Source: Seminavis robusta (lineage: Eukaryota; Bacillariophyta; Bacillariophyceae; Naviculales; Naviculaceae). Taken from it: DNA of 64,000 bases. Shown in pieces: positions 11,571-23,270 of the stretch (positions within the stretch are counted from its first letter, which is position 1; each line of letters begins with the position of its first letter). The translations under genes were made by a program, and so were the position numbers. The DNA lies in the NCBI GenBank assembly GCA_903772945.1, contig CAICTM010000353.1:1-64000 (forward strand), in the 5' to 3' direction. A model generated the notes under the pieces. The model did no database searches. It was not told the DNA's origin and worked only from the letters and a program-made list of their open reading frames with translations.

Positions 11571-11880
11571 AATAACGAATTGACCGCCATCTTCCGTTCA
11601 GAACGTTCGTGTCGATCCTTCCTCTCTTTTGTGCGGCAAATCCGACGGATAAAGCACTGATAAGCAAGTCATGAGTGCGTAATAGTTAGGTTGATGCTTC
11701 CCAGTTGTCGCTGTGAGCGTTCTGGATGAAAACTGGTGGGGATAGTGCCATCGTCAGTGGCATGGAGGCATCGAGAGTGCTCACTGCCACTGGTGGGATC
11801 TATCAATCGAAAAAGGGATTCATTTTCCTTCTGAATCCATCAGCGGGATTCATTTAGACAGCTAAGCTGGCAACGTGATC
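11571..11880. other. Short spacer between two divergent genes
   Basis: 310 bp between the start of the DDE gene (minus) and the start of the cyclase gene (plus). No membrane-segment exon for the cyclase could be found here: the frame leading into ATG 11881 has a TAA shortly upstream. Two short similar motifs (GGGATTCATTT) occur at about 11815-11850. Confidence 0.45.
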
Positions 11881-14800
11881 ATGGATATCTTCTTGGCACG
11901 CGAGGAAGAAAACACCATGAAGATGGAGGTAGGTCATTCACGTTGCGCATTAGGGCTGGGGTTAACTCCAACTGTGACTAACCCGATTGCTTTCTGTTCG
12001 TTTGACAGTTCTCGGCTTACTCGCGGGAGATCTTGAAGCAAGCTCAAGCCAACTCGAAGCGCATGTTCGAAGAGCTCTGGGATCTCAGCAAGTCCATCAC
12101 ATCTCACGCTCTGGACACCAACAGTTCTTGGCCGAACTGCACTCTCCCCTACTTCGACATTCACGCACATGACTTGAAGAAAAAGACCGGAAACCTCGAG
12201 TTTGTTGGCTTTGCACCCTTTGTAACACCCGAGAATCGGGCCGGCTGGGAACAATACTCTGTGGACAATCAAGGCTGGATCCAACAAGACTATAACTATC
12301 GCAATTGGACCCATGCTGCTGCTCCTATTCCTACTTCCATCCATCAATACAACGGCAGCGGTCTCACCCAAGAAGATTATGTCTTTGAAGATCCGCAGTT
12401 CGACTACGAGATCCCCCTTTGGCAAATTGCTCCTGCACAAAACGACACTTCCGTCATCAACCTCGATTTGGCTACCGTTCCCGTGTTTGCGCACCTCCTC
12501 TGGGACATTAAGATGAAAAAGGTCGAGCAATACTCCCGCATCATGGACCTCCATTTCCTGCTTGGCGACAATCTAAACCAAAACAACCCAGATCACCCCA
12601 GAGGGACTATTTATCAACCAGTCATGGAAGACTTTCGCGAAAATGCCGATGTTGTCGGCTTTACCATGGGCACGTTGACATGGGACCTCATCTTCGAGAA
12701 TGTCCTGTTTGACAGCTCGTCTCCGCTTTTGGTGGGGATTGAAGGGACATGCAACGCCATTTTCACCTACAAGATTGGTGGCGAAAGCATGCACGTTCAG
12801 TTTATGGGTTACGGGGAGGGGCTCAGAGACCCTCAGTTTGACAAATTCAAACAAAGCGCAGATCTCCTTCATCCACTGAACAATCGGCCTGGCTATCCTC
12901 CTGTGAAACATACACATCGACACACCGACGCGTCGCATGGGGACAGTCATTGCACCTACGTCATGAATACGTATCCCACCCAAGAATTCAAGGATCACTA
13001 CACCAGTGCTGAACCAATCTACATGACAATCCTGATCGCCTCTATCTTCGTGTTTACCGCTTCAGTCTTCTTCCTCTACGACTACCTCGTGCAAAGGCGC
13101 CAGGCCAAGCTCTTGACAACTGCAGAGCGCACAACGGCGATTGTGACATCGTTGTTTCCGAAAGAAGTGGGAAAACGCCTTATCGAAGATGCGAAAAACG
13201 AACACAAGGAAAATGAGAAGAACAAGAAGAAGCAAGTCAATTTCTCGGATGCTGCGGGAGGTGCATTTGATGACGAGGATCAAACGGAGAACGATGGAAC
13301 CATGCGGGGTGGTGGCATTGGCAAGCCAATCGCCGATATCTTCCCATCAGGTGCGTGGAATAGTACCACTGACCGCTTTCCAGGCAACGTCCGATTTGGT
13401 GACTTCACTAACGATTCATTCCCTCTTTCTTGCAGCGACGATTATGTTTGGGGACTTGGTGGGTTTCACCGCTTGGAGTAGTTCTCGGGAGCCCCAGCAT
13501 GTGTTCATTCTGTTGGAGACTTTGTATGGGGCGTTTGATAAAATTGCGAAGCGTAGAAGAGTGTTCAAAATTGAAACGGGTAAGCGCTTTGAATTTGGAA
13601 GGAAGCAAGAAAGCTGCGAAAAGGAAGGTAGGTTCTCACTGGTTTACTCTACTTGCAACTTTCGTAGTGGGGGACTGCTACGGTAAGAGCTTTCCTGTTT
13701 TGAAAGACCCAACCCAGCACTGACTGCGCCTTCCTCAACTGTGTCGATCGTTTTTCTTGGATTTTTCAGTGGCGGTGTGTGGTTTGCCGGAGGAGCGACC
13801 TGATCATGCAGTGGCAATGGCCAGGTTTGCAAGGGACTGTTTGCAGAAACTTAAGGATCTGTTGATTTCTCTGGAGACGCATCTAGGCCCGGATACAACT
13901 GAGCTTGCAATGCGCATTGGTTTGCACAGCGGAGCGGTCACAGCTGGTAAGCATCGTTAGCAGCGCATTTGTTTCCAACGTTCATTTGGCCCAATGTCCA
14001 CATCTCATGATTCCCTCCTTTGCCCAACTCGTTCTAATCTTTCAGGCGTGCTGCGGGGAGACCGTGCAAGGTTCCAGCTGTTTGGAGACAGGTATGCTAT
14101 ATATGCTTTACATGGAGTATATAACGGTCCGTTCAAAGCTCTCACATTTCATGCGGCTCCAGTGTCAATACTTGCGCCCGAATCGAGACGACGGGGCAAC
14201 GGAATCGCATCCATGTTTCCGAACAGACTGCAAAGCTCTTGATTGCTGCAGGGAAGCAACGTTGGGTGGTCCCGCGAGAGGATCGGGTGGAAGCCAAGGG
14301 TAAAGGAACTCTTACTACTTTTTGGCTCACTGAAGGTGTTGGCTCTGATGGAATGTCAGCTACTTGCTCTTCGAACGATGATTCCTGCTGGTTGGAAGAT
14401 GACAGTGCCGCCAAGCAAAACGAACTTTCCGCGAGAGACCGTCGCCTTGTTGACTGGCACGTCGAAACGTTGAGTGGAATCCTTCGGCAAATCCAGGCAC
14501 GACGAAACATATTGGGGTCAAAGGACAAGAAGAAGAAGAATTCAGGGGATCTCCGTTCCATGGAAGATAGATTCGGGACGGGAAGTCAAATGCTGCTTGA
14601 CGAGGTCGAAGAAGTCATCGAGTTGCCTGTTTGCAGAAATGAAACTTGTCAAAGTTTTCTTGATGAAGCAGAGAAGTGCCGTCTCGACGTGGAAGTGGTT
14701 TCGGAGCTCTCTCGATTCATCAGCGCAATCGCTGCCCTGTACACCTCTCAAAATCCCTGTAAGTTGCGGCGTGTTTTGTGGCGTTCGTTGGTTTGGGAAC

Positions 14801-16367
14801 TCCTGCTTGCACTGACCGCCGATTCATGGAATGATCTCTGGCTTCGTTGGAAACTCGTGCGCTGATAGTCCATAGTTGGGACCACGCTAGCCATGTCACG
14901 ATGAGCGTTTGCAAGCTGCTTTCAAGGATCGTCTCCAAAGACGACAGTGCTCCGGAACATGACCACGCATTTGGGATTACAAGTGACCCACTGACGCAGT
15001 TCGCAGTCGTTCTAGCAGCTATTATCCATGATGCAGGTGAGTCGTTTCACCGTGCTACGTTTGTGGTCTAAATGGTCACACTCTCACATGGTTACCCGAT
15101 TCAGATCATCCTGGCGTACCCAACTCAACACTCATCAGCGAGGGCTCGGAGCTTGCTGCTCTCTATCAAAACAAGAGCATAGCCGAGCAGAATTCCGTCA
15201 ATCTTGTCTTCGATCTTCTATTCGAGAGCTCCTATTCCAACCTCCGAGCTGCAATCTATTCTGATGAAACGGAGCTCAAGAGGTTTCGACAACTGTTGGT
15301 CAACTGTAAGTACCCATCGCCTTGGTTTTGGCTGGGATGTTACAATGGCTCCGGATCCTCCTCACCGTTATTGGTATTTGATGAATAGCCGTAATGGCGA
15401 CCGACATCATGGACAAGGAACTGGGTGCCCTTCGAAAAGCCAGGTGGAACAAAGCCTTCTCGAATGAAGTGTCTGTCAAGGAAGACCCCAACGTCGCAAC
15501 GAATCGGAAGGCAACAATTGTTGTGAGTGCCTTGTTGTGCATCTTGCCTAGTTTCTGCCCCATTAGAGTTTTCTCATCCTGACATGGTTGATCACACCCT
15601 TTCACAGATTGAGCATCTGATCCAAGCATCTGATGTGGCGCATACAATGCAACACTGGTAAGACTTCTAGAGTTGTGCGGATGCCGAGCAGCAACATATA
15701 TTCGTGTCTCACCTGCTAGCTTTCATTCATTTTCATTGCAGGCACATCTATCGGTGAGAATTTGTTGATGGGAGTGCACCGTGATGTTTCGGTCACAACG
15801 TTTTCTTTCTCACTGACTTTTGCTTCTTTGTGGCAGCAAATGGAACGAACTCCTGTTCATGGAAATGTACAAGGCGTACAAGGAGGGACGTGCCAAGGAT
15901 CCATCTGAGAGCTGGTATCAGGGTGAAATGGGTAAGTGTCGACACATGAAACAATTGAAACAGCAAGTGTCACGTCCCATCTATTGTCAACCAAAATGTG
16001 GTCCTAACACGTGCATCTTGCAGGTTTCTTTGACTTCTACATCATACCTCTGGCTAAGAAACTAAAGGAATGCGGTGTCTTTGGGGTAGCAAGCGACGAA
16101 TATCTTGACTACGCCATGAACAATCGGGCAGAGTGGGAGTCCAAGGGCCCCGAGCAGATTGAAATGTACATCCAACGTTACAACGCCGAGTGCGCGCCTA
16201 AAGAGCAGGGTCAAGCAAGCTCGTCAACAACGACCACGGCACTGCCTCCTTCGTTTGACTTGAGCTTTTCATCCGCAACTACAGTCGAGCTCACCGAAGA
16301 GGGTGGGGCAATGTCGAAGGATTTTCGGCACTATCTGAAGCGAGGTGTTCGACACTGTGATGTCTAA
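11881..16367 (+). CDS. Receptor-type class III nucleotidyl cyclase fused to a 3',5'-cyclic nucleotide phosphodiesterase
   Basis: Fourteen exons with GT-AG borders can be followed: 11881-11928, 12009-13350, 13436-13579, 13668-13682, 13770-13946, 14046-14091, 14163-14758, 14869-15037, 15106-15305, 15389-15522, 15608-15657, 15742-15753, 15837-15931 and 16024-16367. Exon 2 encodes an ectodomain, then a membrane helix (YMTILIASIFVFTASVFFLY) and a linker. The cyclase core shows IMFGDLVGFTAWS, VGDCY and NRIHVSEQTAKLL. The phosphodiesterase shows HDADHPGVPN and ASDVAHTMQHW. Such a protein would make and destroy cyclic GMP or AMP at the membrane; in Seminavis robusta similar bifunctional cyclases respond to mating pheromone. 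Two exons are tiny (15 and 12 nt). The N-terminal membrane helix usual in this family is not visible, so the true start may differ. Confidence 0.85.
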
Positions 16368-17236
16368 GCAATGCAAGTCGCGGTGCACAGTCCAAGATGT
16401 TCTCGTTATACGGTGAGAGCATTAGGATGCAGGTTCGATATGACTACAAACGTTATAGCTACGTGTTTCTACTTTTCAGTTAGTTCTTGTCTTGTGCACT
16501 GCTGGCATTGCCTGCCAGCCCAAACGGAAACCACATACAGCATCAGTGTCCCCATCGAGCCCGAGTTTGCACTGGTAAACATTGCTGCTGGACCCGCCTC
16601 CTGTGGACCTTCGCGGAGAATGGAAACTTGTGGGGTTCGGGCCACACATGGGAGACTGGGATCACCCGAGACAACAAGCCAAGCAGAATCCGTGGTAACG
16701 GTAGCGCTGGCCAGGGGGTGGCTGAGCATGGGGACAAGCAAAAGTTGAGCTAAGTTGGTTTGAAGTGGTCCATGCCAAGGAGAGAGCCGATAGTTCCTGT
16801 CCAAGAAGCAACGAAAACATTGCGCCTGTAGCAAGCAAAGAGTAACCCAGCCGACAAGGAATTCCTCGCAGAAAAGATCAGTCAAGATTGAATCATTCCA
16901 AGAATCCTCATTCTAGCTTTGACCCGCAGAAAAGACTAATTGTCTATAGAGTAACTTTGAAAGGCAAAACTCAGGGTACCTCGAGCATGGCTGTGCAGGC
17001 ACGAGAGCGAAGCGACTACACTTTTGGAGGTGGATTTGACAAGAGGGACAATATCCCCTTCTTGGAGTGCAGAGCGCAGAGTTGAGTGACAGTCTGCTCT
17101 GTACTGTTTGGCCCCCCTGGGCGGCTGGTGGATCAAGCAAATGAAGCAGCACAGGACGAGCTGGGCAGCTACTCGTACCCGTAGCTCTCTGCCCGCCGGG
17201 TCAAGGAGAGGACCTCCCAGCGACAGAAACGGAACA

Positions 17237-17261
17237 GATTCGATTCGATTCGATTCGATTC
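17237..17261. repeat. (GATTC)n microsatellite
   Basis: About five GATTC units in tandem. A related pentamer tract with GAGTC and GATTC variants lies near 63200-63280. Confidence 0.85.
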
Positions 17262-17645
17262 AACAGGTAGAGAGCGATGCAAGCAGCCTTAGCCAAGCCA
17301 AACATTGGACTGAGGCGGTACAATGATTTGGCTGGTGGCCAGTCGTAAGTTCCACTAGGACTCAACCATTAGTCTGGATGCTCAGTGACAGCCAGGTCCT
17401 GATGTGATGCCCCAGCAGTCAATCATCCTCCCCTGGCCCCGACGGCCTGGTAAATGTGAATGGCCGATCAGTTTGATTTGGCTCTCTCTGATGAGAGACT
17501 GAAAGCAACAAACCCTTTCGCTATGGACTGCTTGACGCTTGATACATCCAGGCGTTTTGTTGCCAGCCAAAGCCTACCGGCGGTACCATTCAGGAAGCCA
17601 TGCCAGGTCCTCTTTCTCAAAGTGGTGAACTCGGACCACTCTGGC

Positions 17646-17845
17646 TCTCTGGTGCTGCTTTGGCTTTTGGCTAACCACAATGAGATATAAGGAGTGTGAC
17701 TCAGTGTGATGTGAGCGTAGTGCCTGCTCTTGGTCTACTGGAGTATATCCTGACACGATGAGCTGCTATGTGCTCCTTCATCTCTGGTGCTGCTTTGGCT
17801 TTTACCACAATGAGATATAAGGAGTGTGACTCAGTGTGAAGTGAG
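17646..17845. repeat. Pair of about 65-bp direct repeats
   Basis: 17646-17714 and 17781-17845 are nearly the same, sharing TCTCTGGTGCTGCTTTGGCT and then ACCACAATGAGATATAAGG. The second copy lacks a few bases in the middle. They are 135 bp apart, start to start, and no coding meaning was found. Confidence 0.8.
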
Positions 17846-17861
17846 AGTGCATGTACTGCTT

Positions 17862-17919
17862 CAGCGTCGGAGCCTGTATGTTACTCCTAGCTAGCGTCGG
17901 AGCCTGTGCGTTGCTCCTC
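17862..17919. repeat. 31-bp tandem repeat, two copies
   Basis: The motif AGCGTCGGAGCCTGT followed by GTTGCTCC or GTTACTCC occurs twice in tandem, with a CTAGCTAG palindrome between the copies. Confidence 0.7.
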
Positions 17920-19876
17920 CGGATCCGGGCGACTCGGGAGATGCCCAACATCGAATGCTAGCATACAGGAAGATGCAGGCTGGCTATCTTGGGGAGAATG
18001 AGAAACTGCTCTACTAGCCTTTAGTCTACTCAAAACAGTACCGGTAGTGGTTTTATAGAGGGTGGAAGGAAAACGGCAAGCAATCTTCGTTTGGGAAGGT
18101 CCGATGATACGCTGAAACATTGGGGGCTGACGACTGACGATGATGATCATCGACCTGGTTCAACTTATAGTGTGTCGCAAGTGCCAAGCAAAGTTGACCA
18201 ACTACTCTAGCTAGCTAGCCACAGCATGGTACTGTACCGCTACCACTGGTAGCTCTTACGCGCTACCTCGGCACCGTCCTAATTTGAAGGTAGCTTTTGT
18301 TAAGGATCAAGATTCACAATAACACAACAGAACAACAAACAAGGTACCGGTAACAGCAACGCCTTGGTTCTCTATTTATTTTGAGCTTTCCTTTCGCCGT
18401 TTTCCCACCAAGTACAGTGTAAGTCACCAAGACTCAATCTCAGACATGAAACAGATGAAGTCACAGTTGCGTTGCGAACAACATAACAGGCACTCTATGC
18501 AAATTACAGCAGCCTACGAGTCTTGATGAAGGAGAAGGAACATTCTAAGTGGCGGGGAAAGGGCACTTGTCAAAGCGAAAGACTGCGGTAGCAAGCTGGT
18601 CGGATAATAGGATGCTTATATTTGATGACGGTTCTTCCAGTTTCTTTTAGTTCATCTACAGTTTTATCATTCTGTTGGACTGGGATGTCCTATCCATATC
18701 TCGCATTTTCCCGCATCATCGTCAAAACTAAAAAATAAATAAGGTGGAGGATTGGTGAGAGGTAAAACGTGATCCAACGTGGTAAAAGGTGGTAAAAAAG
18801 GCGCGGAGTAAGTCTGTGTACTCGGTTGAAGGCGTTAGAAAGCGGTAAAACGTTCCTCCAGATGGTCCAGAGTGTTGCCGGAAATAGGAAGTTGTTGGTG
18901 TGCCACCCTCCCAAAACACGTGATGTCGAATTGGGACTGATTTGTCCGCGTGTTCAGCTAGTGCTGTAGTGCTGTTCTAACTAAGGGATACGTTTTAGGC
19001 CTCCAGACAAGGTATCTCTAAACACACATTCTCCGAAACAGCTACTACTACGTATACTTACTTGTATACTTACTTGGCGGTACCGGGCACCGGACAAGTT
19101 CCTCCTGGTGTATCGTACTCGTGTACTCCAAGAGCAGTGTCGGTGGTCGTCTAGTCGGAGCTCTTCGGATTATTAGGGATGCTCCTACTTTGAAGTCCGA
19201 GTGCAAGCCGTATAAATAAACAAATCTGTACTGTCCAAGAAAGAGTAGAACTAGAAAGTGCTGGAGATCTGAGAAGACCCTGCAAGATGTGTCCAGATAG
19301 ATCCTGTTCATAAGCTCTAGCCCTAACAATGCAGCCTGGCCAAGTCCAAGTTACAAAACTCTGCATCACCACTTTGTGACTCATTCGAATCCCCAGAAAA
19401 GGGGTCTTTGTGAATTATTGGTGATGATAGAATGGCAGATGTTTTGAGCTTATTCCGAGATACCGTACTTCAGTGAAGCGTAAGCCCATTAAGAACCCAT
19501 TCAAGATGGTTTTTTTGAGTGCTTAAGGGTCGTGCAAAATCTTTAAAGGACCAATTTGAACATGGCGGTGAAAGCTAGTACAGAAGGTCAGAAGGTAATC
19601 TGTACAAGCCGAGCACCGAGCATCAGAATCTGATGTCCAGAAGAATTACAAAAATTTGTTAAAAGGCAAACTAGCCTGCAAAGCCATGATGTCTACCCCA
19701 AATGCAGCGGCGTCTTTGGTACCCTGGAACCGTGATCCTTCGATGCGAGAACCGCACTGGCAGAGAGCTGTTGATTCCTGCATTGGGCAAAACTACATAT
19801 CTCTGGTCACAAAATCAAAAACCAACTACCTGCCTCTTGCTCTCATAAAACCAAAAGGCCTAGATCCAACAAAGCA

Positions 19877-20980
19877 ATGCTCATGAGCAACCCATCCTCT
19901 TTCACCAACGCTAACTCTGCTTCTTACCCCGAAACCATGAATCTTGACAACGACCCCATGATGAGCAAGCTTCAGCAGTTTGCTGTGCCCCTGCCTGACC
20001 ATCTCCGCCTTAACTCCACTGCTGCTACCTCCAGTGGAAAAGGCGTGTTTTCTGACAACTTTGTACCCAGCGAGTTCCATGTGATCTGCGGCAGGGGCAA
20101 GAAAGTATTTGAACACTGTGGCAATGTTCGCTTCCGAAACATCATCATGGGCCACCTAGATAGCTACAAGGCAGCGCCCTCCAAGGCCCAAAAGTCTGCA
20201 GTAGTGTCAACCATCTTCGACAAGCTTACCCAAGGTGAGGGCGCCTTCGTCAAGCAAGATACCAACACCGAGGGATGGTTTGTAGTGTCAGAATCTGCTG
20301 CTCGAGAGAAGATCTCGCAGTGCTTTCGAGACTGCCTTCAAGACAAGTTCAAGCTTCTCGGTGGAGCCAGCACTACAACTGTCAGTGATGCAAAGACCGC
20401 TGCCAAGCCAACCAAGCACAAGACTAAGAGGACTGTCGCCAAGAAATTGCAAGTCCTCGAACCACCCAAGAGAGCCATGTCAGCCTATCCAGTCTTCAAA
20501 AAGAGCAAGCTTGGCCGTGCCCGCACCTTCCCACTGACAATGCTCCACACAGCCCCCACCGCCCCCGCCGCAGCCTCCAATGGGGGCTCAACCAATGATG
20601 CCTTCAGCCAGTTGCTCAGTTTTTCCAAGTCTGTCATGCCAGGCCGCCGTCGCAGAGCTATTCCAGCCTCTTCCTTGACTCTTCCAGATCCCAACACTGC
20701 AGGAGTTTCCCTGAACTTCCCAACCTCCAGCAGCAACATGGGAGTTCCTCTGAACTTCCCAGTCTTCCCTGCCATGCAACAGGAAGTTCCTCCTCCACCT
20801 CCTGCCATGCCCACGAACCCCTTCCTGATGGACGACATGGAGCCTCTACCCATTCTTCACGACAATGCAGCTGCTCGTACTGCTACGTTTGAACATGCCC
20901 AACACCCAGACTTTGAGCCCCTCGCCTTCTTCCCCGATATCGAGGTGGAAGATCTCGACAGGAACACCGAAGCTGTCTAG
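19877..20980 (+). CDS. DUF6824-type diatom protein
   Basis: A single-exon frame of 367 residues begins MLMSNPSSF; a second ATG two codons later is an equal choice. Residues about 65-160 match the diatom-rich DUF6824 pattern: an entry motif (FHVICGRGKKVFEHCGNVRF), a central helix (KSAVVSTIFDKL), then GWFVVSESAAREKISQCFRDC. The function of this domain is not established; its Cys-Gly-Arg-Gly entry motif and basic helices suggest a nucleic-acid or regulatory role, which is inference. A basic stretch follows (KPTKHKTKRTVAKKL), then a Pro/Ser-rich tail with two near-repeats around LNFP and a short acidic end. No signal peptide. A nuclear location is plausible from the Lys-rich stretch. Confidence 0.75.
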   Translation: MLMSNPSSFTNANSASYPETMNLDNDPMMSKLQQFAVPLPDHLRLNSTAATSSGKGVFSDNFVPSEFHVICGRGKKVFEHCGNVRFRNIIMGHLDSYKAAPSKAQKSAVVSTIFDKLTQGEGAFVKQDTNTEGWFVVSESAAREKISQCFRDCLQDKFKLLGGASTTTVSDAKTAAKPTKHKTKRTVAKKLQVLEPPKRAMSAYPVFKKSKLGRARTFPLTMLHTAPTAPAAASNGGSTNDAFSQLLSFSKSVMPGRRRRAIPASSLTLPDPNTAGVSLNFPTSSSNMGVPLNFPVFPAMQQEVPPPPPAMPTNPFLMDDMEPLPILHDNAAARTATFEHAQHPDFEPLAFFPDIEVEDLDRNTEAV

Positions 20981-23270
20981 AAAAGAAGCAGTTGCATCAC
21001 ACAGAATCCAATGTCAGGGAGGACAAGTGAATTCGTCTTTATCATTTTAGTTTCTTTAAGAGTTTAAACCATTGCACATTCAATCATTTCGACTCGCACT
21101 GCTGCATGCAGTAGATCACAACAGGAACACAGGAACCAACAGCCACAACAGTAGTAACAAACAGATACCACAGTAGACCACAACAGCAACTATCAGATAC
21201 CACGGCGGATGGATCTTCGAACTCAGATATCAATCGCAATGGTATCCTTCTAGCAAATGCCTCTATTACCAGCACTATTATTCTATTACCAGCACTATTA
21301 TTCAGCTTGCATAGTTGACCACAGCAAAAACCAACAGCCACCACAGTCAGTATGCAATAGATACGACGGAGGATGGATCTTCCAACCCAGATATCAATCG
21401 CAAAGGTACCGAGATCCTACTAGTACCTCTATCTATTGCCAGCACTGGCTCAATGCAAAAACATGTCGCACATCGCCGAAAGCAGAGTTTGCAACATCAC
21501 CGAGAGCCAAGAGTAAGTTGTTGCGTAGTTGCACGGGTGCACCCTTTGCTCATGTTAATCTCCCTGCAGTTCCGTTTCATCAGAGTTTCACAAAATACAT
21601 GTACCAAAGTCAACGAACGGCAGGACGCTTATGTTTTTCCTTTAGTTCATGCTCACATGCGTCGGACACTTCAAAGGCACCTAAGATTTAAAAGCAGGGA
21701 AAATCTCATTATCATAACGTGCCTTCCCAATAGATCCGCCTTTGTATCGGTACACGTTCCTCGTTCTTCGTAGCAGATAATTCAACTACTTCCGTGGCTT
21801 GTGAAGGATAAAAAGAGCCTAATGCAGCCTTTCAGAAATCCCAAAATTTTCTCTGTATCAGGCGAGGGAAGCATGATTTAGATGTGCAAATCCGGCAACT
21901 GTCGAGATAGGACCTAGGGAGCATGACCTCTTTATGTACTTTGACTATTCAGTTAGTTGAAGAGTAGATCTTGGCTCGCGAACGGCAAGTGGCAGGCAAC
22001 CTGAAGAAAACCTTCTTTCCTTCTGCCCTCCCAAAAAACACGTCGAGCCAATACCGTATCGAATCTTGATATCTTGATGCCAAACAAAGCGGAGATCTTT
22101 TTGCTACCGGCACAAGTACTACAACAAAAGATCGGCCCAATAGTGGTGGATGAAGAAGGTTTTGTTGGTGGTACAAATAGCTCCTTGAAGCAGTTGTTTG
22201 GTTTCTTGGGCAAGTGCAAGTTTCCCTTCGGGCGCTTGTAGCTATGCAGTACAGCCTTGCTGATTTCGTTCATCATAGCCCCAATGCAACAAGAAAGTAC
22301 CATGCTCTGGATTCTTCTCGGCTGGGCTGATGTTGAAACTCGCTACTCTTGGCTGGCTGACAACCAAAAGAAGGGATGTTCCTCAGAGGCTAATCCAGGA
22401 TTTGGGCTGGGCCGACAAGAACAAGAGTCTGAGTAAATGCACAGTGGCTTGCACCTAAATGCATTTATTTCTGCATTTTCCAGCCATCAGTCAGCCCAGC
22501 AGGCAGGAGGCGCCGCCAGGTTAATGGGAACATGCTGTGGTGCTATCAGTAGCCGTTGGCAAGCATCCAGCGAAGACATGGGGAACTGGCATTCTTCCCT
22601 GGACGTGCCGTACTGGACGTGGTCCCGCCATTTGGGAAGATACCCCCTTATGAAACTCCGGTATGAATACATGTAGTAGTTTAGCAATCAATCGTACCTC
22701 CACAGTACTAGTGAAGCAAAGCAAGCAAAAGCTGAAACAGCAAGGTTCTTATACTACCCATGCTCCACAATGTAAAATGTACCGTAGGCTGCCGTTCCTT
22801 GCAAACTGGCATGCCAACTAGATTTTTGTTCTGGCTCCTAAAATCGTTTTCGAGTAACAAGTACTCCAGGTTTCTGTGGTCACCATCATCTAAAATGGTA
22901 CGAGCAAACCGTACTAGTACTCTAGTATCAGACATCGCCATGCCATGTTAGCCACACTGCAATTAATTATTGAAAGGCAAGACATACATGCAGCTCAGAA
23001 GGGCGTCCAAAACGTTTCCCAGCTCTGACGGGTTGGCTTAATGCCTTGTTCTCACACCCAAACGCCGGCGGGCAGCAAAGCCACACCATGGCACCCACAG
23101 CCGAGGAGGACTGAGCCTCAGACGTTGCCACACTGGCGGAAGCAAGGCCATCACAGACATCGAAAGGCTCAGTGTGCTACCTGCTAGCTAGCTAGTATTT
23201 AATCACTGTTCTGTTATTATCCACTCCAACTACTAGAAAGGTCATACAGTACAGTACAATAGTATTCACC
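20981..23270. other. Non-coding stretch with imperfect repeats
   Basis: 2.3 kb without a supported gene. It begins with AT-rich sequence likely to hold the 3' end of the DUF6824 transcript and contains a repeat pair at about 21196-21408. The frames present are short and unrelated to known domains. The last 80 bases, before ATG 23271, include a CTAGCTAGCTAG palindrome and an AT-rich stretch that may be the TFIIE-beta promoter. Confidence 0.5.
21196..21408. repeat. Imperfect direct repeat, unit about 165 bp
   Basis: GGATGGATCTTC followed by CAGATATCAATCGCAA occurs at about 21208-21240 and again at about 21372-21404, with similar CAACAGCCAC-type sequence before each copy. A smaller tandem doublet (TATTACCAGCACTATTATTC) lies at about 21264-21303. 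Confidence 0.7.

Larger units (their letters stand above)
16368..19876. other. Long non-coding stretch with short repeats
   Basis: 3.5 kb without a supported gene. Frames of 60-140 codons exist on both strands but show no domain, no consistent start and no splice pattern. It holds a (GATTC)n microsatellite (17237-17261), a 65-bp direct repeat pair (17646-17845), a short tandem repeat (17862-17919) and CTAGCTAG palindromes near 17888 and 18210. An AT-rich stretch at about 18290-18420 and the last few hundred bases may belong to the promoter of the gene at 19877. Confidence 0.5.

Noticed and set aside
7407-11880. piggyBac-type ends around the large DDE gene
   Set aside because: No TTAA pair and no inverted repeats were found in either flank; the 14-bp direct repeat at 7535-7566 occurs on one side only.
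11934-12554. 206-codon frame on the minus strand
   Set aside because: It is opposite exon 2 of the cyclase gene and includes intron sequence.
17460-17690. 76-codon frame with ATG (MADQFDLALSDERL)
   Set aside because: It runs into the direct-repeat pair at 17646 and has no domain or splice support.
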